A DNA stretch of 64,000 nt from Sphingobacteriaceae bacterium. GTDB taxonomy: Bacteria > Bacteroidota > Bacteroidia > B-17B0 > Aurantibacillaceae. The position numbers and the translations under genes were made by a program. Positions 26,859-35,777 of this stretch are shown here, piece by piece. Every line of letters starts with the position of its first letter. The stretch's first letter is position 1. The stretch is taken from NCBI GenBank assembly GCA_016715905.1, contig JADJXI010000003.1, positions 248,001 to 312,000 of the forward strand, given 5' to 3'. The notes beneath the pieces are model-generated. The model had not been told where the DNA came from, did not search any database, and worked only from the letters and a program-made list of their open reading frames with translations.

Positions 26859-28424
26859 ATGTCAAAAACAAATATAGAAACATGGAATGTAGAAGACGAG
26901 AGTTTCTGGAATTCCACAGGAAAAAAAATTGCGACTAAAAATCTTTGGTTATCAATTCCAGCGTTATTATTGGCCTTTGCGGTTTGGATAATGTGGGGCA
27001 TGTTAGTTACGTATATGAAAGATTTTGGATTTACATTTGGATTATTAGAAGGCTTAACGAAAGGCACTCCGGAATATGATGCTGCATTGGCAAGTATAAA
27101 TAACATGTATTATACTTTACCGGCAATTGCCGGTTTAGCAGGGGCTACATTACGTTTGCCAAATTCCTTTCTTATTTCATTGGGTGGCGGTAGAAATGTT
27201 ATTTTCGTTTCTACTGCATTACTCATTATACCTGCAATAGGTGCTGGTATCGGACTGAGTGATGTAAATACCTCATATGGTTTTTTTGCGGCAATGGCTC
27301 TATTATCCGGTTTTGGCGGTGGTAATTTCTCATCTTCTATGAACAATATCAGCTATTTTTTTCCAAAGAAAATGCAAGGCTATGCTTTAGGAATGAATGC
27401 AGGAATTGGAAACTTAGGTGTAGCAACAATGCAGAAATTAATTCCACTTGTTGTACCTGTTGTATTATTTGCTGGGGCAGGTTCCGATGTAACAATAAAA
27501 GGCGTTGCATTTGCAGGTATTCAAAACGCCGGATGGGTTTGGGTACCACTGTTAGTTATTTTTACTATTTCAGCATTTGTGGGCATGAATAATGTTATAA
27601 CCGGAACACCAGTACTTCCGTCAACGGCACAAGGAGTTTCCAAAACTTTAATTATGATCTTGCTAGGAGTGGTAGCCTCAGCAATTGGAGCGTATTTATT
27701 AATAGGATTAAAAATAAATATGTGGATAGTTTTACCGGCTGTAATAATTATTTCTGTTTTACTCATGAAATATGCCACGCCGGCAGATATTAAACAAAAT
27801 CTTAATAAACAATTCTCAATTTTAAGTGATAAACATAATTGGATAATGACTATTATTTATACCATGACTTTTGGTTCATTTATAGGATACTCTGCTGCAT
27901 TTCCAAAATTATGTCAAGATATATTTCCTACTGCGGATTATAGATTGTGGGTGTTTTTAGGTCCGGCTTTAGGTGCGCTAGTTCGACCTGTTGGTGGTAT
28001 TATTTCAGATAAAATAAATAGTGGAGCAAAAGTTACCATGTGGAGTACAATAGTTCAAATTGTAGCAGCTTTGGCTGTAGCTTATTTTGTTGTTAAGGCA
28101 AGATCTTCTGCTGATCCGCTTGAATACTGGTGGCCGTTTTTTGGTTGCTTTATGATTTTGTTTATATCTACCGGTATCGGTAATGGGTCTACTTTTCGGA
28201 GTATACCTTATATTTTTAGCAAAGAAAAGGCCGGTCCGGTTTTAGGTTGGACTGCGGCGATAGCTGCATACGGCGCTTTTATTATACCTAAAGTGTTTGG
28301 CGAACAAATAAAAGCCGGACATCCGGAATATGCATTATTCGGGTTTGCTATATATTATGTAATTTGTTTGGTTCTAAATTGGTGGTATTATCAAGGTCCA
28401 AAAAGAGAATATGATAATCCATAA
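26859..28424 (+). CDS. narK2: NarK2-type nitrate/nitrite antiporter
   Basis: 521 aa major facilitator. It has the NarK signatures LLSGFGGGNFSSSMNNISYFFP (about residues 148-169) and FISTGIGNGSTFRSIPYIFS (about 430-449), with the conserved Arg residues that bind nitrate in this family (RLPNSFL, RSIP). It lies in one transcript with narK1; such K1-K2 pairs, sometimes fused, are typical of nitrate respirers, the second type exchanging nitrate for nitrite. A good terminator follows. Confidence 0.92.
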   Translation: MSKTNIETWNVEDESFWNSTGKKIATKNLWLSIPALLLAFAVWIMWGMLVTYMKDFGFTFGLLEGLTKGTPEYDAALASINNMYYTLPAIAGLAGATLRLPNSFLISLGGGRNVIFVSTALLIIPAIGAGIGLSDVNTSYGFFAAMALLSGFGGGNFSSSMNNISYFFPKKMQGYALGMNAGIGNLGVATMQKLIPLVVPVVLFAGAGSDVTIKGVAFAGIQNAGWVWVPLLVIFTISAFVGMNNVITGTPVLPSTAQGVSKTLIMILLGVVASAIGAYLLIGLKINMWIVLPAVIIISVLLMKYATPADIKQNLNKQFSILSDKHNWIMTIIYTMTFGSFIGYSAAFPKLCQDIFPTADYRLWVFLGPALGALVRPVGGIISDKINSGAKVTMWSTIVQIVAALAVAYFVVKARSSADPLEYWWPFFGCFMILFISTGIGNGSTFRSIPYIFSKEKAGPVLGWTAAIAAYGAFIIPKVFGEQIKAGHPEYALFGFAIYYVICLVLNWWYYQGPKREYDNP

Positions 28425-28444
28425 GTTAATTATTTCTTTTACGT

Positions 28445-28474
28445 AAGGGGTTGCTTTTTAAGTAACCCTTTTTG
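28445..28474 (+). terminator. Intrinsic terminator after narK2
   Basis: AAGGGGTTGCTT-TTTA-AGTAACCCTTTTT: a stem of nine pairs (one G-T) with a short loop and a T tract, 20 bp after the narK2 stop. Confidence 0.8.
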
Positions 28475-28574
28475 CTTTTAAAAACTATAAATAAACCCAA
28501 ATTTTCAATTACCTAATTGATATAGAATTTCAAAATTCAAAAGGGTAAAGTTTTATGATTAAAAATGAATTATT

Positions 28575-28588
28575 CTGATGCTACTCAT
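28575..28588 (+). promoter_or_regulatory. Degenerate FNR-like box upstream of porin-mbnPH operon
   Basis: CTGAT-GCTA-CTCAT, two mismatches, but TAACTTTG at 28611-28618 is a perfect -7 element with TTTG centred exactly 35 bp from the box. The spacing supports a site that base matching alone would not. Confidence 0.5.
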
Positions 28589-28658
28589 ATTTTATTGATA
28601 GAGCTCATTTTAACTTTGTTAATAATTTAGCTTTTACCTCTAATTTAAATAAGATCTT

Positions 28659-29987
28659 ATGAAAACTTCAAAATCAATCCTAACTATCTTGGTTATTAAT
28701 TTGGGTTTATTTACATCAAACCTTAATGCCCAATTCTCGGTAACCGGGCAGTATATGTCTCGTGGAGAATATAGACACGGTTACCAATCCTTGGCCGATA
28801 CTAATCAAAAAGCTGCCGTTTTTGTTTCACAAAGGGCTAGAATTAATGCCGAATATAAACACGAAAAATATAAAATTTATGTTTCTGCCCAAGATATACG
28901 CACTTGGGGTAGTGTAGCCAATGCTGCTATTGATACTAAAGGACTGTTCTCTATTTTTGAAGCATATGGCGAATTAAATTGTACTAAAAAGTTTTCTGCT
29001 AAAATTGGGCGACAAGTAATTTCCTACGACGATGATAGGATTTTTGGTGGATTAGATTGGGCTATGCAAGCCCGCCGTCACGATGCCGCAATTTTTAAAT
29101 ATAATGTTGACAGTACTATGACTATACATGTTGGCGGAGCATACAACCAAAACAGCGAATCGCATAAACTCATTCAATATTCCGTTGCCGGAAATTATAA
29201 GTCTTTTCAGTATTTATGGATGAATAAACAGATTAAAAAAGTAAGTCTTAGTTTTCTTGCGTTAAACAACGGAGTGGCTTACAATCGTGTAAACACAACC
29301 ACCGGAGTACGTGATTCAATGACACTTTATCAACAAACAGCGGGATTAAGAGCAGAATACAAAGGGGATAAGCTGATAGGTTTAGTTTATGGCTATTATC
29401 AAATGGGCGATGATGCATCGAATAGAAAAACTAGTGCAATGGATGTTTGCGGTGAAATTGGATACAAACCGGTTAAGGGATTATTGGTTTCCTTAGGCGC
29501 GGAATATCTTACAGGACAAAGTCAAACTGATACAGCAAAAGCTTACAGAGATATAAATCATGCTTTTAATCCGTATTATGGAACTAATCACCGTTTCAAT
29601 GGATATATGGATTATTTCTATGTAGGTAATCATATTAATTCCGTTGGATTGCTCGATGCTTATTTACGCTTAAGTTATACTTATAAAAAAGCATTATTCT
29701 CTGTGAATACACACATGTTTAATTCAGCTGCAGCAGTGCGCGATAAAAGTGTTACAACCGCTATTGAAAGCATGAATGCCAATTTGGGTACTGAAGTTGA
29801 TTTCACATTCAGTTATAAATTTACAGATGGTGTGGCCGTTCAGGGCGGCTACTCTCAAATGTTTGGCACTACTACATTAAAAGCTATAAAAGGTGGACAA
29901 ACATCTGAAATAAGTAATTGGGCTTATTTAAGTCTGATTATTCGTCCGGGTAAAATAGCCTGGCCTAAATGTGGTTTAAAAATGTAA
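28659..29987 (+). CDS. Outer-membrane beta-barrel porin (alginate-export family)
   Basis: 442 aa with a signal peptide ending near LNAQ (residue 25). The body has regular amphipathic strands and the alginate_exp pattern: KIGRQVISYDDDRIFGGLDWAMQARRHDAA near residue 115, YFYVGNH, and an aromatic C-terminal strand. These porins let anions or sugars through the outer membrane; here the context suggests nitrate/nitrite passage (inference from position between narK2 and mbnP). The TAnnTTTG promoter upstream and short gap to the next gene suggest an operon start. Confidence 0.75.
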   Translation: MKTSKSILTILVINLGLFTSNLNAQFSVTGQYMSRGEYRHGYQSLADTNQKAAVFVSQRARINAEYKHEKYKIYVSAQDIRTWGSVANAAIDTKGLFSIFEAYGELNCTKKFSAKIGRQVISYDDDRIFGGLDWAMQARRHDAAIFKYNVDSTMTIHVGGAYNQNSESHKLIQYSVAGNYKSFQYLWMNKQIKKVSLSFLALNNGVAYNRVNTTTGVRDSMTLYQQTAGLRAEYKGDKLIGLVYGYYQMGDDASNRKTSAMDVCGEIGYKPVKGLLVSLGAEYLTGQSQTDTAKAYRDINHAFNPYYGTNHRFNGYMDYFYVGNHINSVGLLDAYLRLSYTYKKALFSVNTHMFNSAAAVRDKSVTTAIESMNANLGTEVDFTFSYKFTDGVAVQGGYSQMFGTTTLKAIKGGQTSEISNWAYLSLIIRPGKIAWPKCGLKM

Positions 29988-29993
29988 AAAAAA

Positions 29994-30758
29994 ATGCGAA
30001 AAATTCTAATAATGAACAGACAAATGAAAAAAGAATATATTATTGTTTTATGTATTTTCTTTGCAACTCTATTATTTTTTTCTTGTAAAAAAAAATCAAT
30101 TGATCCGAGTTATACTAAAGCGAAAATTACCATTCAAATGACTTCAGGGGCTAATGCTGTTATTTGGGATAGTTTAAATTATACGAATGCGGCCGGTAAT
30201 AAATTCTCGGTTTCAACAGCTAATTTTTTTATTTCCGGAATAGTATTAAAATCAGCAACTAAAACTTATGCTTCCAATAAAGTGTTTTACATTGATGCAA
30301 AAGTTAGCTCTAAGGCTCATTTTTGGTTAGATTCTATCCCACCAAACGATTACACAGAAATAAGTTTTTATCTAGGTTTAGATAAAAATACTAACAAATC
30401 AAATTCATTGCCGGCAACGGTTGATAATTCAAATATGGCATGGCCTGATTTAATGGGAGGCGGGTATCATTTTTTAAAATTAGAAGGGACTTATCTTGAT
30501 TCGGCGAACGTAACAAAAGGTTATGCAATACACTTAGGCAGAAATGAAAATTTAGTAAGTGCAAAAATCACTCAAAATTTACATCAACAATACTGGAATC
30601 ACGAATATAAAATAAGTTTTAATGTTAATGAGGTATTTACTAATCCAACAATATATGATTTGAATTTCGAGAAGAACTACACTATGTCAGATTCACTAGC
30701 AATGTTAAAAATCAAAAATAATATGAACGATGTGTTTACGATTATTCAAAATAATTAG
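29994..30758 (+). CDS. MbnP-family copper-binding-type lipoprotein
   Basis: 254 aa as given; ATGs at 30012 (MNRQ) and 30024 (MKKE) would shorten it, and the lipobox LFFSC with KKKS after it makes 30024 equally good. The beta-sandwich body has the MbnP features: ANFFISGIVL, SKAHFWLDSIPPNDYTEISFYLGLD, WPDLMGGGYHFLKLEGTY and the His-containing IHLGRNE. In the known pair MbnH converts a Trp of MbnP to kynurenine, creating a copper site; Trp residues are present (WPDLMGG, FWLD). Its gene overlaps mbnH by 29 bp. Role of copper here unknown, though denitrification enzymes use it. Confidence 0.75.
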   Translation: MRKILIMNRQMKKEYIIVLCIFFATLLFFSCKKKSIDPSYTKAKITIQMTSGANAVIWDSLNYTNAAGNKFSVSTANFFISGIVLKSATKTYASNKVFYIDAKVSSKAHFWLDSIPPNDYTEISFYLGLDKNTNKSNSLPATVDNSNMAWPDLMGGGYHFLKLEGTYLDSANVTKGYAIHLGRNENLVSAKITQNLHQQYWNHEYKISFNVNEVFTNPTIYDLNFEKNYTMSDSLAMLKIKNNMNDVFTIIQNN

Positions 30759-31737
30759 CGTTTTATCTGTATTGTTGTTTTCATGCAAAAAGGAAAACCC
30801 CATGCCGGTTGCAGAAGAAGATGTGCCGTTGACTCCATATCCCGTCACCTGGCCATATTATTTTCCTAACCTCGAAATTCCCGATGAAAATCAAATGACC
30901 CTAGAGGGAATTAATTTGGGCAGACATCTGTATTACGATACTATTCTGTCAAGAGATGGAAGAGCATGCGCTGATTGTCATTCTTCAGCGTCAGCTTTTA
31001 CTACTTATACCAGTAATGCTTTACCGCACATTAATTTGGGATGGAACTCTAACTTTTTGTGGAATGGGAAAGTGCAGGGTAAAATGGAGGATATTATGTT
31101 GTTTGAAGTAAAGGAATTTTTTAATACAGATTTGGACAAAATAAACCAATCTGCGTTTTACAAAAAAGAATTTAAAAAAGTATATAAGGCAGACAACGTA
31201 ACGGCAGAATTACTTTCATATGCACTTTCTCAATTTTTCAGGGCCATGGTTTCAAAAAATTCACTTTGTGATAAATTTATATTACACACTGCAAATTTAA
31301 ATGATTCCGAAATGCGAGGATTCAATATTTTTACAACAGAAAAAGGGGATTGTTTTCATTGCCATAGCCTGGGATTATTTACAGATAACAAATTTCACAA
31401 CATTGGCCTTGATTCTATTTTTCTCGGTCAAAACATGGGTAGGTATAATTACACCGGATTAAATAAAGACCTGGGTCTCTTTAAAACACCAACTTTAAGA
31501 AATATTGAGTTAACCGCACCCTACATGCACGATGGAAGGTATACAACATTAGAGGAGGTGGTAGAACATTATAACTCAAAAGTGAAGCATAGCAATACTT
31601 TAGATCCCATCATGACTAAACCTTCAAAATTATACGGCTTGGGCTTAACCCCGCAAGAAAAACAAGATTTAGTTGCTTTCTTAAAAACCTTAACGGATAA
31701 CGACTTTATTAATAATCCTTTACTTCAAAAACCTTAA
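30730..31737 (+). CDS. MbnH-like diheme cytochrome c peroxidase family protein
   Basis: 335 aa. Lipoprotein signal with LFSCKK (Cys at residue 19). Two heme c motifs, CADCH (80-84) and CFHCH (208-212), plus GLFKTPTLRNIELTAPYMHDGRYTTLEEVVEHYN with the distal Met/His region of the MauG/CcpA family. The overlap with the MbnP gene, and the family pair known from methanobactin operons, suggest MauG-like oxidation of the partner protein rather than simple peroxidase activity. It acts in the periplasm. Confidence 0.8.
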   Translation: MCLRLFKIISVLSVLLFSCKKENPMPVAEEDVPLTPYPVTWPYYFPNLEIPDENQMTLEGINLGRHLYYDTILSRDGRACADCHSSASAFTTYTSNALPHINLGWNSNFLWNGKVQGKMEDIMLFEVKEFFNTDLDKINQSAFYKKEFKKVYKADNVTAELLSYALSQFFRAMVSKNSLCDKFILHTANLNDSEMRGFNIFTTEKGDCFHCHSLGLFTDNKFHNIGLDSIFLGQNMGRYNYTGLNKDLGLFKTPTLRNIELTAPYMHDGRYTTLEEVVEHYNSKVKHSNTLDPIMTKPSKLYGLGLTPQEKQDLVAFLKTLTDNDFINNPLLQKP

Positions 31738-31742
31738 AATAA

Positions 31743-31756
31743 ATGATTAAAATCAT
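31743..31756 (+). promoter_or_regulatory. FNR-like box upstream of hemerythrin-moaA-crp3 operon
   Basis: ATGAT-TAAA-ATCAT with perfect half-sites. GTTATTTG at 31779-31786 has TTTG centred 35 bp from the box. It lies 48 bp before the ATG at 31804. Confidence 0.72.
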
Positions 31757-31803
31757 GCAATGATTTGGAATATATTTCGTTATTTGCATTCAAACATAAC
31801 GCT

Positions 31804-32478
31804 ATGATAGATTTAAAAGAAACGAATAAAAAAGATCCACTAAAAAGAAGTGTTGAACATGGCTTAGATAATATGAAAGGAGCTACTCCTTTTGATCCGC
31901 CATCGGTTTATGATGAAGAAAACAAACCAAAAATTGACTTTGAGTCAATGCCCGATGCAATAAAGGAATTAATGAATGAACATAAAGTGGCCATTGAAAA
32001 ATTAGAAATTTTTGAAAATGCACTTGTTGAATTTAAAAGTAACGGCTATGTTTTAAATCCGTCAATTAATTCGGCACTGTCTGAATTTTTTAAATTTTAT
32101 GACAATAATTTATTGGTTCACAATGAAAAAGAAGATAAAGTATTATTTCCACTTTTAAACGAAAAGTTGATTGCTACCGGTGAACACAGTATTGGGGAAA
32201 ATCCCAAAACAGCAATTGATGTAATGGAAGATGATCATGTTAAATTTATTCAATTAGGAACACTTTCTTTTAATCTGTTTGGATTAGCAACTCGAATTAA
32301 AGATTTGCAATCCCGGAATTTTATTTGTGATACTGCATACGATACTAGTCGCGAGTTTGCTGAATTGCTTCGATTACATATTTACCGCGAAGATTATACG
32401 CTTTTCCCATTGGCTCAAAAACTTATTTCTGAATCAGAATTTGATGAGCTTAGTAAAAAACAAAAGAAATTTAAATAA
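31804..32478 (+). CDS. Hemerythrin HHE domain protein
   Basis: 224 aa from the ATG at 31804; the frame is open upstream from 31765, but only a TTG is available there and the predicted promoter lies inside that stretch, so the shorter form is given. Helical, with metal-ligand-like pairs NEHKV, VHNEKEDKVLFPLL, EDDHVKF and LHIYREDYTLFPLA that match a di-iron hemerythrin fold. Likely oxygen or NO binding in the cytoplasm. moaA follows 5 bp after it. It lies under an FNR-like box, as does ric. A third hemerythrin is at 55841. Confidence 0.85.
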   Translation: MIDLKETNKKDPLKRSVEHGLDNMKGATPFDPPSVYDEENKPKIDFESMPDAIKELMNEHKVAIEKLEIFENALVEFKSNGYVLNPSINSALSEFFKFYDNNLLVHNEKEDKVLFPLLNEKLIATGEHSIGENPKTAIDVMEDDHVKFIQLGTLSFNLFGLATRIKDLQSRNFICDTAYDTSREFAELLRLHIYREDYTLFPLAQKLISESEFDELSKKQKKFK

Positions 32479-32483
32479 AACTC

Positions 32484-33473
32484 ATGCTTCAGGATCAGTT
32501 TGGTAGAGTACATAACTATTTAAGGCTTTCGCTTACTGAGCGTTGTAATCTGCGCTGTTTCTATTGTATGCCTGCCGAAGGTATACAGCTTTCTCCCAAA
32601 GATGATATAATGCGTACAGAGGAGATTGAAAAAATTGCAGGAACGTTTGTGAAATTGGGGATAAATAAAATACGATTTACTGGTGGGGAACCACTCATAC
32701 GAAAGGATTTTGACGATGTAGCCATGAGGTTAAGTAAATTTAATTGTGAACTAGCTATAACTACAAATGGTATTTTGGTAGATCAGTACCTTCCAACTTT
32801 TAAACAAGCCGGAATAAAAAAAATAAACATTAGTTTAGATACGTTAAATGAAGAAAAGTTTAACAACATTACACGAAGAGATTATTTTATAAGAGTAAAA
32901 AGCAATATTGATTTACTTTTTTCTGAAGGAATTACTCCTAAATTAAATGTTGTTTTGATTAGGGGTGTAAATGACGATGAATTAATTGATTTCATTAATC
33001 TAACTTCTAAATGGAATACTACAATTCAATTTATTGAATTTATGCCATTTCAAGGAAATAAATGGGATCTTTCACGCACAGTAAAGGCAGATGAAATTCT
33101 ATCAAAAGCATTTGCATACTTTGGCGAAGAAAATGTGATGAAAGCGGAAGATAAGGCTAATGATACTTCGCGTAAATATCAAATCAAAGGATTTAAGGGG
33201 AATTTTGGTTTAATTTCTACAGTGAGTAACCCATTTTGCGATTCTTGTAACAGAATCCGATTGACCGCAAACGGAAGTATTAAAAATTGTCTTTTTTCAG
33301 GAAGTGAAACCAATCTTCTGAAGGCAATGAGGGAAGGGAAGAATTTAGAACAGTTGATTCAAGAGGCGATTTACATTAAAAGTAAACAAAGAGGGGGAAT
33401 ACAAGACTTTTCCAGCAAAGATGGTTTATTAAAGGCGCAGGAAAATAGAAGCATGATTATGATTGGAGGTTAA
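32484..33473 (+). CDS. moaA: GTP 3',8-cyclase MoaA
   Basis: 329 aa. First [4Fe-4S] motif CNLRCFYCMP near residue 21, radical SAM TGGEPLIRKDF, and the C-terminal cluster CDSCNRIRLTANGSIKNCLF (residues about 251-272). It ends in MIMIGG, the Gly-Gly tail typical of MoaA. It converts GTP to 3',8-cyclo-GTP, the first step of molybdopterin synthesis. The other pathway genes are at 4-10 kb; its separate location under an FNR-like box links cofactor supply to anaerobic growth. Confidence 0.95.
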   Translation: MLQDQFGRVHNYLRLSLTERCNLRCFYCMPAEGIQLSPKDDIMRTEEIEKIAGTFVKLGINKIRFTGGEPLIRKDFDDVAMRLSKFNCELAITTNGILVDQYLPTFKQAGIKKINISLDTLNEEKFNNITRRDYFIRVKSNIDLLFSEGITPKLNVVLIRGVNDDELIDFINLTSKWNTTIQFIEFMPFQGNKWDLSRTVKADEILSKAFAYFGEENVMKAEDKANDTSRKYQIKGFKGNFGLISTVSNPFCDSCNRIRLTANGSIKNCLFSGSETNLLKAMREGKNLEQLIQEAIYIKSKQRGGIQDFSSKDGLLKAQENRSMIMIGG

Positions 33474-33489
33474 GTGAATTTTAATTATT

Positions 33490-34173
33490 ATGTTTTCATT
33501 AAAATTATTTACAAAGTACTGTACAAAAGATTGGCAAACCCATTATAAATCGAATAAACAAACTTTTTATTTTGAATCGGATAGTAGGATATTCGATGAA
33601 GGGGATCCTGTTAAAGGAATTTATTTTGTCGAAAAAGGATATCTCAAAGTGTTATCTAAAACTTTGGATGGAAGCGAAAAAATTATCAGACTTGTAGCAC
33701 CCGGAATGATACTAGGTCATAGAGGATTTAATGCCAAGTTTTATCCTATTTCGGCAGAATCGCTTACTGAAGTTGTGCTTACATTTTTCCCGCTTTCAAC
33801 TTTTATAAATATGCTAAAAGCTAACCCAGATATGTCTATTTATCTGCTAAATTTTATGTCGGATGAATTACGAGATACGGAGTCAAGAATGAAAAATCTC
33901 ATGATTTCAAATCCTAAAATTCGAATTGCCATCATACTTATTCAGTTGATAGATATTCTTGGGTATGATAAAAAAAGTGATAAAAAACTATTGGCATTTA
34001 CACTCACTAGAACAGATTTTGCCAATATGGGCGGTACTACGTATGAAACAGTAATTAGAGTGCTTGCTCAATTAAAGAAGGATAAACTAATAGGCCTTGA
34101 AGGAAAAGAAATTACTATTCTTAACGAAAAAAAATTACGAGAGTTGGCGCGCAATCTAAAACAAAAGCATTAA
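33490..34173 (+). CDS. Crp/Fnr family transcriptional regulator 3
   Basis: 227 aa. The sensor domain has EGDPVKGIYFVEKGYLKV and LVAPGMILGHRGF; the HTH reads TDFANMGGTTYETVIRVLAQLKKDKLI (about residues 178-204), with Glu and Arg at the TGA-reading positions, as in regulator 1. It has only one N-terminal Cys (KYCTKD), so it should not carry an FNR-type cluster; heme or another ligand is possible, as in NO-sensing DNR/HcpR (inference). It is the last gene after moaA, 16 bp downstream. Confidence 0.87.
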   Translation: MFSLKLFTKYCTKDWQTHYKSNKQTFYFESDSRIFDEGDPVKGIYFVEKGYLKVLSKTLDGSEKIIRLVAPGMILGHRGFNAKFYPISAESLTEVVLTFFPLSTFINMLKANPDMSIYLLNFMSDELRDTESRMKNLMISNPKIRIAIILIQLIDILGYDKKSDKKLLAFTLTRTDFANMGGTTYETVIRVLAQLKKDKLIGLEGKEITILNEKKLRELARNLKQKH

Positions 34174-34355
34174 TTTTTTGTAGAATATGTCTTCAAAGTA
34201 ATGGTAATTTTTCATTTTAACCTATCTTAAACATTCACCGCATTATTTTTGATTCGTATAAAAATTAATTTATTTATAATAGAATTCTCGCAGTTGATAT
34301 GTGTTTTGATTACAAGATTAAAAGGTCAAACATCATGATGAATTTCAATTTAGAA

Positions 34356-34369
34356 CTGATATTCATCAT
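34356..34369 (+). promoter_or_regulatory. FNR-like box upstream of the 34.4-37.2 kb operon
   Basis: CTGAT-ATTC-ATCAT, one mismatch. TATATTAG at 34392-34399 has its last four bases centred 35 bp from the box. The 235 bp between crp/fnr gene 3 and the next gene otherwise holds only AT-rich sequence and a CATCATGATG palindrome at 34331-34340. Confidence 0.55.
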
Positions 34370-34408
34370 ATTATCACAAAACAACCTTGTTTATATTAGT
34401 AAAAAAAA

Positions 34409-34873
34409 ATGGAAGCATATTTAAATAAAGAAAATCTAACTATGATAGACCATGAAATGATGGAAGTATCGTTTAACTTTTGGTTTAACGATCATGAGGA
34501 TATCAGATGTCCTTTTCCTGATTATATTAAAATGGAATTAAGAGAACTGGCAGAAAATAATTTTAGCCAATGGGCATCGAAACTCACTGAGCAAGCTAAA
34601 AAAGAAATTAATGATGAGATTCTTTTAGAGCGATTCGAAGAGATTCTTTTTGAAACGGCATCTAAATTAGTGCAAACCGAAGAAGAGAGAATAACCATTA
34701 AGTATCCGTTTATGTTAAGACTTGATGATCAGGTTTCAGATAAATCACATATGGATAGTAAGGTGGTAAAGAGAGAAATTATTTCTATTAATGATACATC
34801 GTATCTTAAAGTTACATTCGAAGAGAATGAAACAAAAAAGACATGGGATACTACTTTTGAGGTTCCTGAATGA
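34409..34873 (+). CDS. Hypothetical protein, first gene of operon with thioesterase and tryptophanase
   Basis: 154 aa, not recognised. It is acidic and soluble, with a helical, Glu-rich middle (LRELAENNF to ASKLVQTEEERI) and a C-terminal beta part (KREIISINDTSYLKVTFEE). No signal, membrane segment or catalytic motif is evident. The ATG at 34442 (MIDHEMMEVSF) may be the true start, since the predicted promoter -7 element ends at 34399 and would leave a leader of only a few bases for 34409. It overlaps the thioesterase gene by 4 bp (ATGA), so it belongs to that operon and to the FNR-like regulon. Confidence 0.65.
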   Translation: MEAYLNKENLTMIDHEMMEVSFNFWFNDHEDIRCPFPDYIKMELRELAENNFSQWASKLTEQAKKEINDEILLERFEEILFETASKLVQTEEERITIKYPFMLRLDDQVSDKSHMDSKVVKREIISINDTSYLKVTFEENETKKTWDTTFEVPE

Positions 34874-35325
34874 TGAGGTCTAAAATAGGAGAAGAATCAG
34901 AAACTATAATGACCGAGGTTGTTTGTCCGAATGATACCAACCCTTTGGGAATTTTACAAGGAGGCAAACTGGTCCAATGGTTAGATATTGCTTCAGCTGT
35001 TACTGCTCAAACACACGCTGAATGTGTGTGTGTAACTGTCTCTATCGATTCAATGAAGTTTCTTGCTCCTGCTTATATAGGAGATATTATTACAATAAAG
35101 GCTCGAGTCACAAGAGCATTTCATACTTCTATGGAAATTAAGGTTTATGCTTGGGCAAGAAAAGTGCATCAGCGCTCTAAATACCTGATAAGTGAGGCCT
35201 ACTTTACTTTTGTTGCATTAAAGAATAAAAAAGAAAAAGTTGCTGTACCGACATTGAATCCAATCACTATAGAGGAAAAAAAGGAATATAAAACTGCTGC
35301 CGAACGCAAGAAAAAAAGAATATGA
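34870..35325 (+). CDS. Acyl-CoA thioesterase, hotdog fold (YciA/BACH type)
   Basis: 151 aa. VVCPNDTNPLGILQGGKLVQWLDIASAVTAQTHA with the catalytic Asp and the hotdog helix, then CVTVSIDSMKFLAPAYIGDIITIKARV and ISEAYFTFVAL, typical of cytosolic acyl-CoA hydrolases. It releases CoA from acyl-CoAs and could prevent CoA being trapped as aromatic or cyclic thioesters (inference). It overlaps both neighbours by 4 bp. Confidence 0.85.
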   Translation: MMRSKIGEESETIMTEVVCPNDTNPLGILQGGKLVQWLDIASAVTAQTHAECVCVTVSIDSMKFLAPAYIGDIITIKARVTRAFHTSMEIKVYAWARKVHQRSKYLISEAYFTFVALKNKKEKVAVPTLNPITIEEKKEYKTAAERKKKRI

Positions 35326-35777
35326 GTAAAGCAGAAGAGAAAATTCCAAATGAAATCAATAAATTTTTAAATGCCAACCAGGTAGCCACAGTCTGTTTTA
35401 TTGATGAAGAAAATCATCCATATTGCATAAATTGCTTTTATGTTTATGATGAGGAATATGAAATTTTGATATTTAAATCCTCTCCCGGCACTAATCACCA
35501 TAACATGATATTGTCAGAAAACAGGGTGGCGGGTACCATTCTTCCAATGAAAGTGGACGTTTTGAAATTAAAGGGAATTCAATTCACGGCTCAGATTTTG
35601 AGCGAGCAATACCTTACGGCCTTTCATGCCGGTACAACTTATTATAAAAAGAATCCTTTCGCACTTGCCATGCCGGGATATGTGTGGGCTGTGCAATTGC
35701 TAAGTATGAAATTCACCGATAATACAATGGTCTTTGCTAAGAAGATGCATTGGAATACTAATAAAAATACAACATGA
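35322..35777 (+). CDS. Pyridoxamine 5'-phosphate oxidase-like flavin-binding protein
   Basis: 151 aa, a split-barrel fold protein. VATVCFIDEENHPYCINCFYVYDEEYEILIFKSSPGTNHHNMILSENRVAGTILP matches the YhbP-like group of the PNPOx superfamily, which usually binds FMN or heme rather than making PLP. No true PdxH substrate residues could be recognised. It overlaps the tryptophanase gene by 4 bp. Function unknown. Confidence 0.7.
   Translation: MSKAEEKIPNEINKFLNANQVATVCFIDEENHPYCINCFYVYDEEYEILIFKSSPGTNHHNMILSENRVAGTILPMKVDVLKLKGIQFTAQILSEQYLTAFHAGTTYYKKNPFALAMPGYVWAVQLLSMKFTDNTMVFAKKMHWNTNKNTT

Noticed and set aside
28556..28578. TTATGATT followed by ATGAATTATTC as an FNR-like box
   Set aside because: Second half-site is wrong and spacing does not fit; the degenerate site at 28575 has the exact 35 bp spacing.
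34331..34340. CATCATGATG palindrome as another FNR-like box
   Set aside because: No four-base spacer between half-sites and no matching -7 element; the site at 34356 fits better.
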